A DNA stretch of 64,000 nt, taken from positions 372,001 to 436,000 of the forward strand of contig LATX02000196.1 of NCBI GenBank assembly GCA_001466705.2. Direction: 5' to 3'. The position numbers and the translations under genes were made by a program. Positions 23,560 through 34,002 of this stretch are shown piece by piece. Every line of letters begins with the position of its first letter. Within the stretch, counting starts at the first letter, position 1. The notes below the pieces were generated by a model, which was not told where the DNA came from, made no database searches, and saw only the letters and a list, made by a program, of their open reading frames with translations. This DNA comes from Moniliophthora roreri. Lineage: Eukaryota > Basidiomycota > Agaricomycetes > Agaricales > Marasmiaceae.

Positions 23560-24061
23560 CTCATCGTTCCCAATGCGATACACCGAAGCCTGCAGACTGA
23601 CAGCATACAAAGACAGCTATACCATCGATATCGGAAAGCCGGTCATCATTGGACATGATTGGTATGTTTTTGAGTTCACCGGCTTTCTCCATGGATCCCA
23701 TCTCATTCGACGACTTCCAGAAACGCAAAATAACCTCTCGCATTGACCAATACAACCTCTCGGACCTCAGGAACAGCACTCCATAAACGGCTCCACCCAG
23801 ATCACTCTCCCCCAAGTATTTAACTTGAACCGCGGTAATAAATACTAGGAACACACGGATTTCCTCGAATTGGTCGTCTTTCCTTGCCCCGACAATCTCA
23901 GACTGTGCGTAACAACGTTCCCGTGCCCAATCGGCAGTGCTGGAGTCGAAGCATTGGGCAATTTGCCAGTTGTGGGGAGCAGGATAGATGTGGGTGGGCC
24001 ATGTGCGAAATACCCGCGCATTAAGGTGTGTGCATCCGTCCTTTTGTGTGTTAACAGACAC
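23560..24061 (-). pseudogene. C-terminal fragment of another X-family gene
   Basis: The frame contains RTWPTHIYPAPHNWQIAQCF and STADWARERCYAQSEIV, which parallel the last exon of X1/X2 (SWPSHIYPALRKWQIARGF, ADWA...GYPEFEI), and then FLVFITAVQVK, like FLVITATQDE. The earlier exons of a full gene are missing. It is more divergent from X1-X3 than they are from each other, so it is an older copy carried along in blocks B and C. Confidence 0.65.
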
Positions 24062-24348
24062 GCTGAATACGGAGAACCAATAGAACCAACATTTCTCACT
24101 GCTTGCGTATTTTTTTACTGGAGCGCTATCCCGAGCATTTGACAGTGAGTCCCCATTACGACCTCTTTCAACTTCAAACTCAGCTCTTGCGGATGAACAC
24201 TAGAGATAACGGGCCTAGCGTGCCACTTTGTCCATCGTCTCACCGTTGATCATGGGCGACAATAACTCTTCAGCAAGTATGGACCAAGCTTTGACAAGGA
24301 CGGCACAGATAATTCAGGAATACGCGTATCGGTAAAGATTGCAGTTAC

Positions 24349-24662
24349 CTTTGCTCTATCTCTGAGCTTTGTGGTGCCCGATGGATACCTCTGCATCCTC
24401 TATTCGCCTTCAGTGAGAGCTGTTGCGGGGCGGCTCGAGGAGGCTGATAACCTATGATCACGTTTCTGGCTCTGCGGGCTCGGGATTGGTGGATGCGACA
24501 TTGGTCGGTGCAGGTTAACACAATAAGAACACTTCCAATCCATGGACAAATGATATCGACGTAATTCAATTTCAAGCGAATACCTCTCGTTCTCTAGCTG
24601 TGACCTCGGAGCAAATTGCGTATGATTATCCATGATGTACGAGTAACAGGCCCATTGTTTTA
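24349..24662. other. Spacer between block B and repeat R copy 3
   Basis: No gene seen. It marks the junction between two duplicated blocks. Confidence 0.45.
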
Positions 24663-25510
24663 AATGAAGAGTTCCAGTACATTCGACAGGAAACATTCCT
24701 CGGAGCGCTTCTTGCTTGGTGTGGCATATAGATCATTGCCAAAATTCGGATACAGAAAGGCAAGCATAAGATTCGCTGGGCGACGCAACCACCAGTACTG
24801 GTTAGGTTCCTCTTTTTGCTGCTGTATCAAGGCTGGTTTCTCCGAGAAACCGTCCGTTGCATCGTAGATGACCACTTCAAATTCGTCGTTGTCATCATCA
24901 GATAATGCCTGATTGACGAGAAATCGTAGTGGATCGGGACAAAGTAGGGAGCTGAGGGGAAGGTCGAAGTCGATAAGGATTGCGTTGAGGAATAAGCCCT
25001 AAGATCGCGGTTAGGATTGGCTTCTAGATCGTCCAGCAGCTATTGAATCGTCCATATGATTGTTTGAAATGGAGCTATGAATCATATTGTGTACCTGTGA
25101 TATTGGCGTCAGCTTCGATGCAACTGAGGTCTCTTTTTGTCGGTAATTGAGGATATAGCGAAGGAGGTCTAGAGAAGGAAAGAAGCAAGCCGCCATGGCC
25201 ATAAAATCCTGCTCTAGAAAGCGGAAACGACACCCTCGACAGACTAAAAAGAGCTTGGAGTTAGTAGGAAAGACAGCCCTCAAGGCACTTGTAAGACGGA
25301 CCTGGTAGGAATCGCAGGACCACTATCCAACTCTGGCGCTGCTTCGATGCAAACGGCACACTATTCACGAAATTCATTTCTAATTTTCTGCACAGTTTCA
25401 TTGCTGAGTACTTTTTCAATTTCAGAATCAGATCGCGTTCGGGGATGTACATGATGATTCGAGAAAAAGGCGCCGAGTGTCTGATACGCACGCGGCAACC
25501 CCGGGGCAGC
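24663..25510. repeat. Repeat R, copy 3, joined to ADH2
   Basis: Third copy of repeat R; it starts abruptly at 'atgaagagttccagtac'. The minus strand again shows VVIYDATD, SEKPALIQQQKEEPNQYWWL and DLLRYILNYRQKE in broken frames. Right of it lies the 3' end of the intact reductase ADH2, the same order as copy 2 and ADH1. Confidence 0.7.
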
Positions 25511-25570
25511 TTCATACGCTCTCGAAGTATCCGTACACAATAGAAACAGAATGGTAACTATCCATGAAAT

Positions 25571-27117
25571 CTACTCCTCAGCGACAAGAATAACCTTCTT
25601 CCCGAAATTTCTCCCAATCTGTACATCCAACAATGCCTCTCCCGCATGTTCCAGACCCCTTGTAATGTCTTCTCGATGCTTCAACTCGCCCCTTGCAATT
25701 TTCTTCGGAATTATATCGAAAAACTCTTTTTCGTACTTTGGTGCCAGATCGCTGAAGAGGAATCCATGGATATGCAGGGATCGGCCGAATATTGTCCAGA
25801 GGTTCTGCGTACGAGAATGAGTACCACAGAAAGAGAAGAAGATGGAGGGTGTACCTTGAGGTTCGTCCCGTCCTTATTATTATACGTGGATATCATCCCA
25901 CATATAATGAATCTAGCATGTTTAGCCGAAGCACCTAATGCAGCGTCGAGCGTAGGTCCACCGACGTTATCCCAGTACCTGCCATGCGGTTATCAACCAC
26001 CAACTGAACACGAGCTTAAAAAGGGACATACACATCCAAAGGCCCTTCTTTCTCCAACACCTCCGCAGTATCCGTCGTCTTGTAGTTGAACGCAACATCA
26101 GCACCCATTTCACGACATTCTTGAACCTTTTCGTCTGTTCCAGCAGATGCGATGACTTTCATTCCGTCTTGCTTTGCCAGTTGGATGACAATCCTAAACA
26201 CCGTTATTGGTGAGAACCAAGTGCTAGCAGATGAGAGGAGGAGATGGGACGTACACACCAACGGCACCGGCTCCTCCAGAGATGAATACTGTTTCACCCT
26301 ATGTTCATATGAGACTGGGTATCAATAGTGTTATTGACGGAGGCGCACCTTCTTTGCCTGCGAATACTCTTTCCAAGCACAATACGCCGTCATACCTATC
26401 ATTCATGTTAACGTTAGCAATTCTGCTTCTCGACGCGGACATGGGAGAAAAAGAGTACCAGGCATCCCAGTAGCACCAACGTACACCTCCCAACCCAATT
26501 CGGGCTCCTTCACAATCTTCTTCAATGTTGAAATCGACGCCTCTGGTGGAATGCTGTATTCTTCGAAGCCTATACATTTACACCAGGAACGTGGATCAGG
26601 CAGTGAAGGGAAGGCAAGAGCAAGAAAGACATACTGAGTCTCCCGCGAACATGGTCTCCAGCTGTAAAATCGGGATGCTCAGAGCGTAAAACGACGCCAA
26701 TCCCGAATCCGCTGATTCTGCGTTCCCGGTCCAAGTTGTCAGCTTCTGCCAACCTAGGCTACTTGAATACTCACGGTTCGCCCAAAGTAAACGCAAGCTA
26801 CACTACCATCAGCCTTCTGTTCACGAAAGAGGGTTAGACGACGTACATTATACGACTTCTCCTTTGCATCTCTCATTCTTCCTCTCAGATATGGATCTGC
26901 TGACAATACCAAAGTCTTGAGAAGCACACTTCCATTCAGAGGGACATTGTCGAGATCAATAGCTGAACTGGTATCATATACGGTGGTTTTCCCGGGCTCT
27001 GGGTAACCTGTTTAGTATTCATGAGGTCAGTAAGAGGAGAACTTGACGTGAACCAGTTGTCGGCGTACCGGTGGGCACTTGGTTGAAAATCAAACGGCCA
27101 TTTTGGGTTGGTGCCAT
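25571..27117 (-). CDS. NADP-dependent alkenal/quinone reductase-like protein (MDR family), ADH2
   Basis: About ten exons from ATG 27117 (MAPTQNGRLIFNQVPTG) to TAG at 25571 splice in phase to roughly 345 residues. It is a zinc-free medium-chain reductase like leukotriene B4 12-hydroxydehydrogenase and plant alkenal double-bond reductases. Marks: YPEPGKTTVYDTSSAIDLD, SVLLKTLVLSADPYLRGRM, GFGIGVVLRSEHPDF.AGD, the NADPH loop ISGGAGAVG, VIASAGTDEKVQECREMGAD, FNYKTTDT, YWDNVGGPTLDAAL, and the C-terminus GRNFGKKVILVAEE. Such enzymes use NADPH to reduce the C=C bond of reactive alkenals and ketones, a detoxifying role. Splice sites checked by hand are all GT-AG. It lies in tandem with ADH3. Confidence 0.85.
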
Positions 27118-27976
27118 GGTAAAGGGATAGAATGGAGGATATCTCGATAATCCTCAGCTTTTAAGATTATGCCGATTCATTGCGCCGTGACCATCACGAT
27201 GTTGGGTACTGGTGGTATGATGTTCGCGGAAGATATGGTGAGAGATCAGATGAGTGATGCTCTTTCTCATGGTGATGCCCAATGCCCGGCCCTCCGTGTT
27301 TGTTCGTATATGCCATCTACCAAAATCCTGTCCCAAGAGCTCCTCAGCTCAGAACACGTCGAGATATTCATTTCATGAGTGGAATAGTGCAGGAATGGAA
27401 ACAAAGAACGCCTTCCATTTTTTACATTTTGAATCTTCAAGTTGAGAATTTTCGATGACATCATGTAGAATATCTGGAGACTAAAGGTCTAATTCGAGAA
27501 AGTAATAATATAAATACGAGTTGATCAGTAATCTTGAAAATAAAAGTGTCTCTCTTGGTTTTGAGGCGGGGAGAGGTATTCGTGTGGGGACGAACAAGCA
27601 TCTGTTGTCGAGGCGTTTCAAGCACGGCAATGTGTAACGGGCATGTGACAGGACGCGTTAAAATTCGTCATACCTGGCCCAAAACAGATACGATGGATTC
27701 TGGCACTGGAAATCAGATTCATTATTCAACAGCATATCATGGACACAGATTGGGGAGCGCGTACAAAGGGATAAATAACGATACATACTAGACAATGCAG
27801 ATTCGGGTACCCACAAACCCGAGGCCGGTAGAGCAATTTGGCGCGATTCACGAGATCGTCTTCTGATGAGAGTACTAGGTAGGCATAGCAATGGGGTTGG
27901 ACTCTCAAGCAGATCCGTCAACCTCTAACAAGTCAAATTGTTCGCGCAGTATAACGGTAACCCAAGTTGGTTGAAC
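27118..27976. other. Intergenic between ADH2 and ADH3
   Basis: Upstream region of ADH2 and 3' flank of ADH3. Short open frames only, with nothing recognisable. Confidence 0.5.
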
Positions 27977-29533
27977 CTACTCTTCCGCAACAAGAATAAC
28001 CTTCTTTCCAAAATTCCTCCCAATCTGTACATCCAACAACGCCTCTCCCGCGTCCTCCAAACCCCTCGTAATGTCTTCTCGATGTTCCAGTTCTCCCCGT
28101 GCAAGTTTCTTCGGAACTACTTCGAAAAACTCTTTTTCATATTTGGGCGCCAAATGGCCGAAGAAGAATCCGTGGATTTGGAGGGAGCGGCCGAATATTG
28201 CCCATAGGTTCTACATGCGAAAGAGAGTAATATATGAGAACCACATAAAGAGGAAAGATAGGAATACGGACCTTGAGATTTGTCCCGTCCTTATTATTAT
28301 ACGCGGATATCATCCCACATATAATGAACCTAGCGTGTGTAGCAGAAGCTGCTAGTGCTGCGTCGAGTGTTGGTCCGCCGACATTATCCCAGTACCTGTC
28401 AGCAGCATCGATCATTTATCAATCAAAATTCGAAAATGAATTCGAAAAGGCGACACATACACATCTAAAGGCCCTTCTTTCTCCAACACCTCAGCTGTAT
28501 CGGTAGTCTTGTAGTTGAACGCAACATCGGCACCCATTTCACGACATTCTTCAACTTTGTCGTTTGTTCCAGCAGATGCGATGACTTTCATTCCGTCTTG
28601 TTTTGCTAGTTGGATGACAAGTCTATCGGATGTCTATACGTGAGATATGGTGAACAAGAGCAAGGGAAGAGAACGTACGCGCCGACAGCGCCTGCTCCTC
28701 CAGAAATGAACACTGTTTCGCCCTAGTGAGTTGCATCTCTTCAGCATGCGCCGCGCGTGCGAGAGTTAGTGTTGATGCGAAAACATGCCTTCTTAGCCTG
28801 CGAATACTCCTTCCAACCATAATACGCCGTCATACCTACGCATCTCCTGTTAGCCACACTCTCACCGCTCAAGACGTCCGACGTACCAGGCATCCCAGCA
28901 GCACCAATATACACCTCCCAATTTAGCCTAGGTTCCTTGACGATCTTCTTCAATGTTGAAACCGACAGCAGGGATGGAATGCTGTACTCTTCGAAGTCTA
29001 TACGCCAGGATTCAGGAACGTAAATTAGGATAAGATATCAGATGGAACACACTGAGTATCCCACTAACATAATCCCCTGCTTTAAAATTGGGATGTTCAG
29101 AACGTAGGACGACGGCAATTCCGAACCCGTTGATTCTGCATAAGCTTCAGTCCAAGTCTACCTCTTCCTTGAACTACTTACGGTTCGCCCAATGTATATG
29201 CAACCTACGCTCCACATCAGCCCTGTGAAACCACGAACGAGGTGAAGAGATTGGACGGACACTATAAGATTTCTCCTTCACATCTCTCATTTTTCCTCTC
29301 ATATATGGATCTACCGACAATACCAATGTCTTGAGAAGCACACTTCCATTAATAGCGACGCCATCAAGATCAATAGTCGAGTTTGTGTCGTATATAGTAG
29401 TTTTCCCGGGTTCTGGGTAGCCTGTTTGGTTGTATAGGATCGGTAAGAGAAGAAAGTTAAAGTGGATTGGCAATCGCGGCGTACCGGTGGGCACTTGGTT
29501 GAAAATCAAACGACCGTTTTGGGTCACTGTCAT
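27977..29533 (-). CDS. NADP-dependent alkenal/quinone reductase-like protein (MDR family), ADH3
   Basis: Intact tandem paralogue of ADH2, from ATG 29533 (MTVTQNGRLIFNQVPTG) to TAG at 27977, with the same exon plan. Conserved blocks: YPEPGKTTIYDTNSTIDLD, SVLLKTLVLSVDPYMRGKM, GFGIAVVLRSEHPNFKAGD, LNWEVYIGAAGMPG, MTAYYGWKEYSQAKK, FISGGAGAVG, YWDNVGGPTLDAALAASATH and GRNFGKKVILVAEE. An upstream in-frame ATG at 29584 lies before the TATA box, so the start at 29533 is preferred; it also aligns with ADH2. The function is as for ADH2, and differences in the substrate half could give different specificities. Confidence 0.85.
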
Positions 29534-29567
29534 GGTAATTATGCTTAGTAGTAATCGAAGTGTCCAG

Positions 29568-29575
29568 CTTTTATA
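29568..29575 (-). promoter_or_regulatory. TATA box of ADH3
   Basis: TATAAAAG on the minus strand, 34 nt before the ATG at 29533. It argues against the longer upstream start. Confidence 0.5.
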
Positions 29576-29968
29576 CTGACCCATTGCGCCATGGCTGTTA
29601 CTGGTGGCATATGCTCATGGAAAATACGATGAGAAATCAGATGAATGCCGATGAGTGATCCCGAGGCATGACCGACGCGAAGATTTATTCGGCCTCCCAC
29701 CTGCGCTCGGCAAGGGTGGACACAATATAGTAGTGTACAAAGATTCAGATTTATTACCACAGAAGATATATGAACGCGCGGGCCTAAGAAAGAGGTTAGT
29801 CAGAAGAGATGCCAGGAAAGAAAATTAGGGATCGAGTAATTTAGCGCACCTATGTAGTGCTGGCCCAGAACGTGCGGAGTTCGTTCGAGGCATCTAGAGC
29901 GGCACTGAACATGTGTACATCAGCGATACCAAGGTTTGCGGGAAATTGAGTTCCATGGACCACCAATC
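29576..29968. other. Intergenic, upstream of ADH3
   Basis: No gene or repeat recognised. Confidence 0.5.
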
Positions 29969-30650
29969 CTAAGCACCATCTGCGCCACCTGAATGGGGCT
30001 GCTGGGTTGAAACACTTTTGGCTACTCCCTCGTTCTCGCCAGCAGTTCCGACAAGTGGGGGTATTTCCGTCTTCTCAGCGTTGACGAAGGGTCTGAGAGG
30101 CAGCAAATATCTATCCTGGAGCATATCGCGCCCTACAGAGAGCACAGAGTCTGGAGCACTCGAAATCCACGTGTGATGACGCGAGAGATGCTCGCTAGCA
30201 GAGGAAGCCTTCCCTTCAACCGACATACAAGGTGTATCGAACCGCGTCCTGAACTGGCCAGGGAGGAACACAGCGTCTCCCGTGGCAGTGGACGCTGACC
30301 ATGTAGCATCTGCCGTACCAACATAAATATCGAACGCGGTCATGCCCGCCTTGATAAATCTCAGCGATACATTGTAAAGCTAAGCTTCGGCGCTCGCTCT
30401 GCGTGAGTGGGAGTCAACTAATCGCGTCTGTTACCCTGGGTATTAGAACATATTTATGAGGAAGGTTAGAAAAGAAACTGCCTACCAGATGTAGACCGAA
30501 GCACTCCTAGATCACCCGTTCCTTGACCATTTGACGGCAAGACGACCCGCCTGATAGGTAAGGCTGTCGTAGACTGTCCACCTATCGAGGGTGTATTCCT
30601 CTCCTCCAATTGCTCTCAGAAGCGCGTCTTGAATCGCAAGCACATCTCAC
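29969..30650 (-). pseudogene. Unrecognised, probably decayed gene
   Basis: A minus-strand frame at 30343-29969 gives 124 residues from ATG. It extends upstream in frame to an acceptor-like CTTAG, giving LYNVSLRFIKAGMTAFDIYV. A second coding-like piece near 30645-30520 reads DVLAIQDALLRAIGGEEYTL and then TVYDSLTYQAGRLAVKWS. The pieces have protein-like composition and could be two exons, but the upstream one ends in a stop and no splice joins them in frame. I do not know the family. Confidence 0.3.
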
Positions 30651-31295
30651 ACAATGCCTCAAGGTGCATTAATCAGATGGCTATCTCCTGCTGGGGTGAT
30701 GAAGACGACGATGGACGACGAGGACAACGAGGGTGACGAAGCTTCATACTGTGTGAGGAGTCAGCATGGGAAGCCATGAGCCGACCGAAGACCATACATG
30801 CACCCCTGAGCCCAAGACAGGCTTCAGATTCCCTTCTGACCTAAGCACAATCCAATTATCCTCTTCTTGACGCGTTGTCTTGGGGTTGTCGATGGTCGAT
30901 GATGATTGTAAGAGCCGAAGTGCCGCACCGGTTAAATTTTCCACGTGGTAGTCGTTTCAGAAACAACAGGGACCCACAATACGCTCCCAAGACTGTCATC
31001 CAATCCCACAAAGGGCGACCATACTTAACTATTAGTGACCTATAGGCATGTGACCGCAGCTCCCCTTGTTCACCTACCACTATCTATGCTTGCGGTATCA
31101 ACGACGAAAAAGATCAATTTCATTTGCAGTACAATATATCATGATTACAGGATTAAACGGAAATACCTAGAGAGGTAGTGCTCGAAGCATCCATAGCAAA
31201 GTATCCATAGTAAAAGCAACGAACGTTGAAGTTCGGTATCACAAAGCCGAGACCGGTAGCCATTCAATGTACTCTCCAGAGGAATTTCACAAGGA
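30651..31295. other. Intergenic, no supportable gene
   Basis: Short overlapping open frames only, between the unknown remnant and the 3' end of the F-box gene. Confidence 0.45.
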
Positions 31296-32863
31296 TCAAC
31301 AGAACTTTCCCGAGTAAGGTGTAATACCAACCCAATCCTGCTCCAACCAATGCCTCTTATAGCCACACAAAACAAAACCGTTGCCTTCTCCATCACGACG
31401 GTCCAGGAGGTAAACGTACTCTACACCCAATACCACCCCATCGCAAGGAGTAAGTGTGTCAGAGCCGACGGAGAAAGAGGAAATCTTGTTGAACCACGTG
31501 CAAGGATCGTACTTCCGAGAGACAGGACTGAGATCAGAACCAGCGCATCGTGCCAAGTTGATGCTTCGTAAAGAGGCAGGGGCGGCTGATAGAATAGCAT
31601 CCTGGACAAAACATGAACATCAGCCAAAAATTCAACGCGCCATAGCCAAGACCGAGCACATACCACGACACCACCCCTCATCAAATCGCTCGCTCTCACC
31701 GAAGCTTTCAGATGCTCCAAACTTTCACACTGCTCAACCACCTTCCCTGCTTGCTCCGAGGACAGACACCACTCCCTACTAGCGGTGTTGCCCGATTCCA
31801 CCGCTAACGAAACTAGTGTTCCTCCATGCATCGGTAAAACATCTTCATACAGTTTCTGCGTAAGTGCATCTGCATGACGAGAACTGCCAAGATCGACCAA
31901 CGCAAGATTCTGTAAGCCAGAGTAGCTGGCGAGATAGGCTAGGAGATCGGCGTCAAGTATAGACGCAGTCAAATTGCGTAGACGGATTCCTTGCTCGAGG
32001 AGTGCACTCCATAGACCGGTAACGGCAGAGGTATGTGTAAGGTCTAGAGCTGTTAACGCAGGCATCGATATGGTGGTTCCAAGACTGACTTTCCATCGAG
32101 GAAGTCGAAGGTATTCTAGCCGCTCCAAACGGTGCGCATTACCGAGAAAATCCTCCAAATTTGATGGTTCCTGGGTGCTGTTGGACCACGCTACATCGAG
32201 TGAGAGGGACATTAACGCTGGATTGGCATCGATGAGGCGAAGGAGGGGACGGCTGATTCCGTATTGTGCGCTACCGAAAGGGCCCGTGATGGAAAGGACA
32301 CTGAGATTATGTATGGGGCGAGTGTCGAATGGGAAGGGGAAAGGAAGGTCAGTGTACCCCGTGAGATGCCATTCGCGTAAAGAGGAGAGAGAAGACATGT
32401 ATGTGAGGATAATGTGGATCATTGATAAGGTCTCGGTACCGTCAAGCCGCCATCTAAGAGTAAAGTAAGCTGCCGAGTAGATTAGATATAAGGAAGAGCG
32501 CGCACCGTATGACTCTGATGTTCCTTAGCTTTGAAAGACCACTTTCGAGAAGTGTGGCGGGTATCAAAGTCGGAGTGGTGATCGCTAGATTCGCCACGGA
32601 AGGTGCAAAGCTGAAAGGCTCTTTCTCCAAATACTTGAGTAATCCCATCGTCGACTCGGATCGTCGTGGCGTGGAATCGATTGCGATAGACTTGAACAAG
32701 ATCGGTTGTAAAGCATTTCCCAGCCGATGACTACATCTTCTGAGAGTCTTGATATCCTCTAGTGGGAGCTAGAAGCGAGCGTCAGCAACCTTTGCCAGGA
32801 GGATGATACGATAGCACGTACATGGGATCCAATCGCACAGATGAGCTCTGAAGGAAGACGCAT
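31296..32863 (-). CDS. F-box protein with leucine-rich C-terminal region
   Basis: Four exons (32863-32822, 32768-32506, 32453-31664, 31601-31296) splice in phase to 466 residues. The N-terminus is a short F-box split by intron 1: MRLPSELICAIGSHLPLEDI, then KTLRRCSHRLGNALQPILFK. This is the usual position and form in basidiomycetes. The remainder has spaced leucines in irregular repeats (LRNLTASILDADLLAYLASY, LQNLALVDLG, LVSLAVESGN). The C-terminus is not leucine-rich and has many aromatic residues, ending VGITPYSGKFC. F-box proteins recruit substrates to SCF ubiquitin ligases through Skp1; the target is unknown. Without splicing, exon 3 runs on in a wrong frame to 31421. The fourth exon was chosen because it gives a better GT-AG intron and a longer clean frame. 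Confidence 0.8.
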
Positions 32864-33954
32864 GGCGGTTCTATATCATCCCCGTGTTTGAAACAAACTC
32901 TAATTAATATAGGGTTCGAGTTCTAATGCCACAAAGGGTGCTGTGCGTCAGATAGGGACAATGGGATATAATGGGTATCAGCGCACTGGCCTTCCGCCTT
33001 TTACTGCCCACTGTTCTCTGATGCCCATGGATTTGCGATATTTCTTTTTTTTTTTTCGTTTATTTCATTCCGAGGGCTTGTAGCAGTGGTATCGAGCGTG
33101 GAAATTGGTGAAAGAACACGGGATTCTGGGATTCTGTCGAGGTCTCGTGGACTCTTTTGAGCGCTTGGGGTGATCACGAGTGACATCGAGACAGCTTTGA
33201 GCTATGATTGTTCTCGTCGTACAAGGAGCGTCGTGTGGCTGCCATCGCTGGAGAGGTCGAGCTCGTTGCCGAGGTAGGTGGTGGTTCAACGTTCAGGCGA
33301 GTTGCCTCGCGTCCGGTATTCCTTGTTCTCAACCACCACCATTGGTCCTTACGAATGCATTTCTCTTCAAACAGAACCCTGCATAAATTCGTAATCGAAT
33401 TTTCCGAGATGTCGGGAAAGGTGAGTAAACATCCAAGTGCAAGAGACTGATGGCCGGTTTCCGCAGGTCCAGGACCAGAAGTTAGAAAAAAATGCGTTTT
33501 GAATACATTTGAATTGCTTCAACCCTGGCGGTCTACTATGACTGTTACATCTTTAGCTCAAATGCCAAATCCGAGCATTGGACCGAGCCGTTGCATATGG
33601 GAATGAGAGATATCGTTAGCAAGTCTTTCTTGGTTGAACTACGCATTGTCGTTAGGTCAGTGCAGTGGGAACTCCACATGTAAATTCTCGATATGCTGAA
33701 TACATTTCTCTTCAATGCCCATCACCGTGCATTCCGAGTCATCCGAGCAGACCTTTTCACCTCTTGTCCTCTCTCCCAGGAATGCCTCACTCTCTTCCGA
33801 CGGAAATCCCTTACTCCGCTGGGTAATGCGAAACCGACACTCATCTCTGGTTATGCAGGAATCAAGGTGCATTTCGGATTTCCCGATATGCTTTCAGACC
33901 TAATCCCGGTGCATCTACACGAGCCGACGTATTACGCATTCGGTTGGAGGAGTG
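32864..33954. other. Intergenic; divergent upstream regions of the F-box gene and carboxylesterase 2
   Basis: No gene recognised. A T-run lies near 33045-33057. The stretch 'gctgaatacatttct' near 33695 recurs at about 40230 upstream of the truncated third esterase, so part of this is duplicated promoter DNA. Confidence 0.5.
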
Positions 33955-33962
33955 TATTTAAG
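33955..33962 (+). promoter_or_regulatory. TATA-like box of carboxylesterase 2
   Basis: TATTTAAG stands 41 nt before the ATG at 34003, the same spacing as in the other two copies. Confidence 0.65.
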
Positions 33963-34002
33963 AGAACCAGAACAACGAGAGGGCAGTATACCACAAAGGA
34001 AG

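Larger units (their letters stand above)
19455..24348. repeat. Segmental duplication block B (CAP gene + gene X2 + X fragment)
   Basis: Tandem partner of block A and inverted partner of block C (40808-44584, continuing past the transposon). It keeps the full arrangement: CAP gene, X2, about 0.65 kb of spacer, and a second C-terminal fragment of X. Because C shares the spacer and fragment with B, the deletion that shortens block A happened in A. Confidence 0.85.

Noticed and set aside
24663..24867. Short plus-strand frames in the R copies
   Set aside because: The conserved peptides among copies lie on the minus strand; the plus frames are their complements.
31421..32422. 333-codon minus-strand frame as a complete gene
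   Set aside because: It is exon 3 of the F-box gene plus intron read-through. Splicing at 31664/31601 gives a better C-terminus, and upstream exons supply the F-box.
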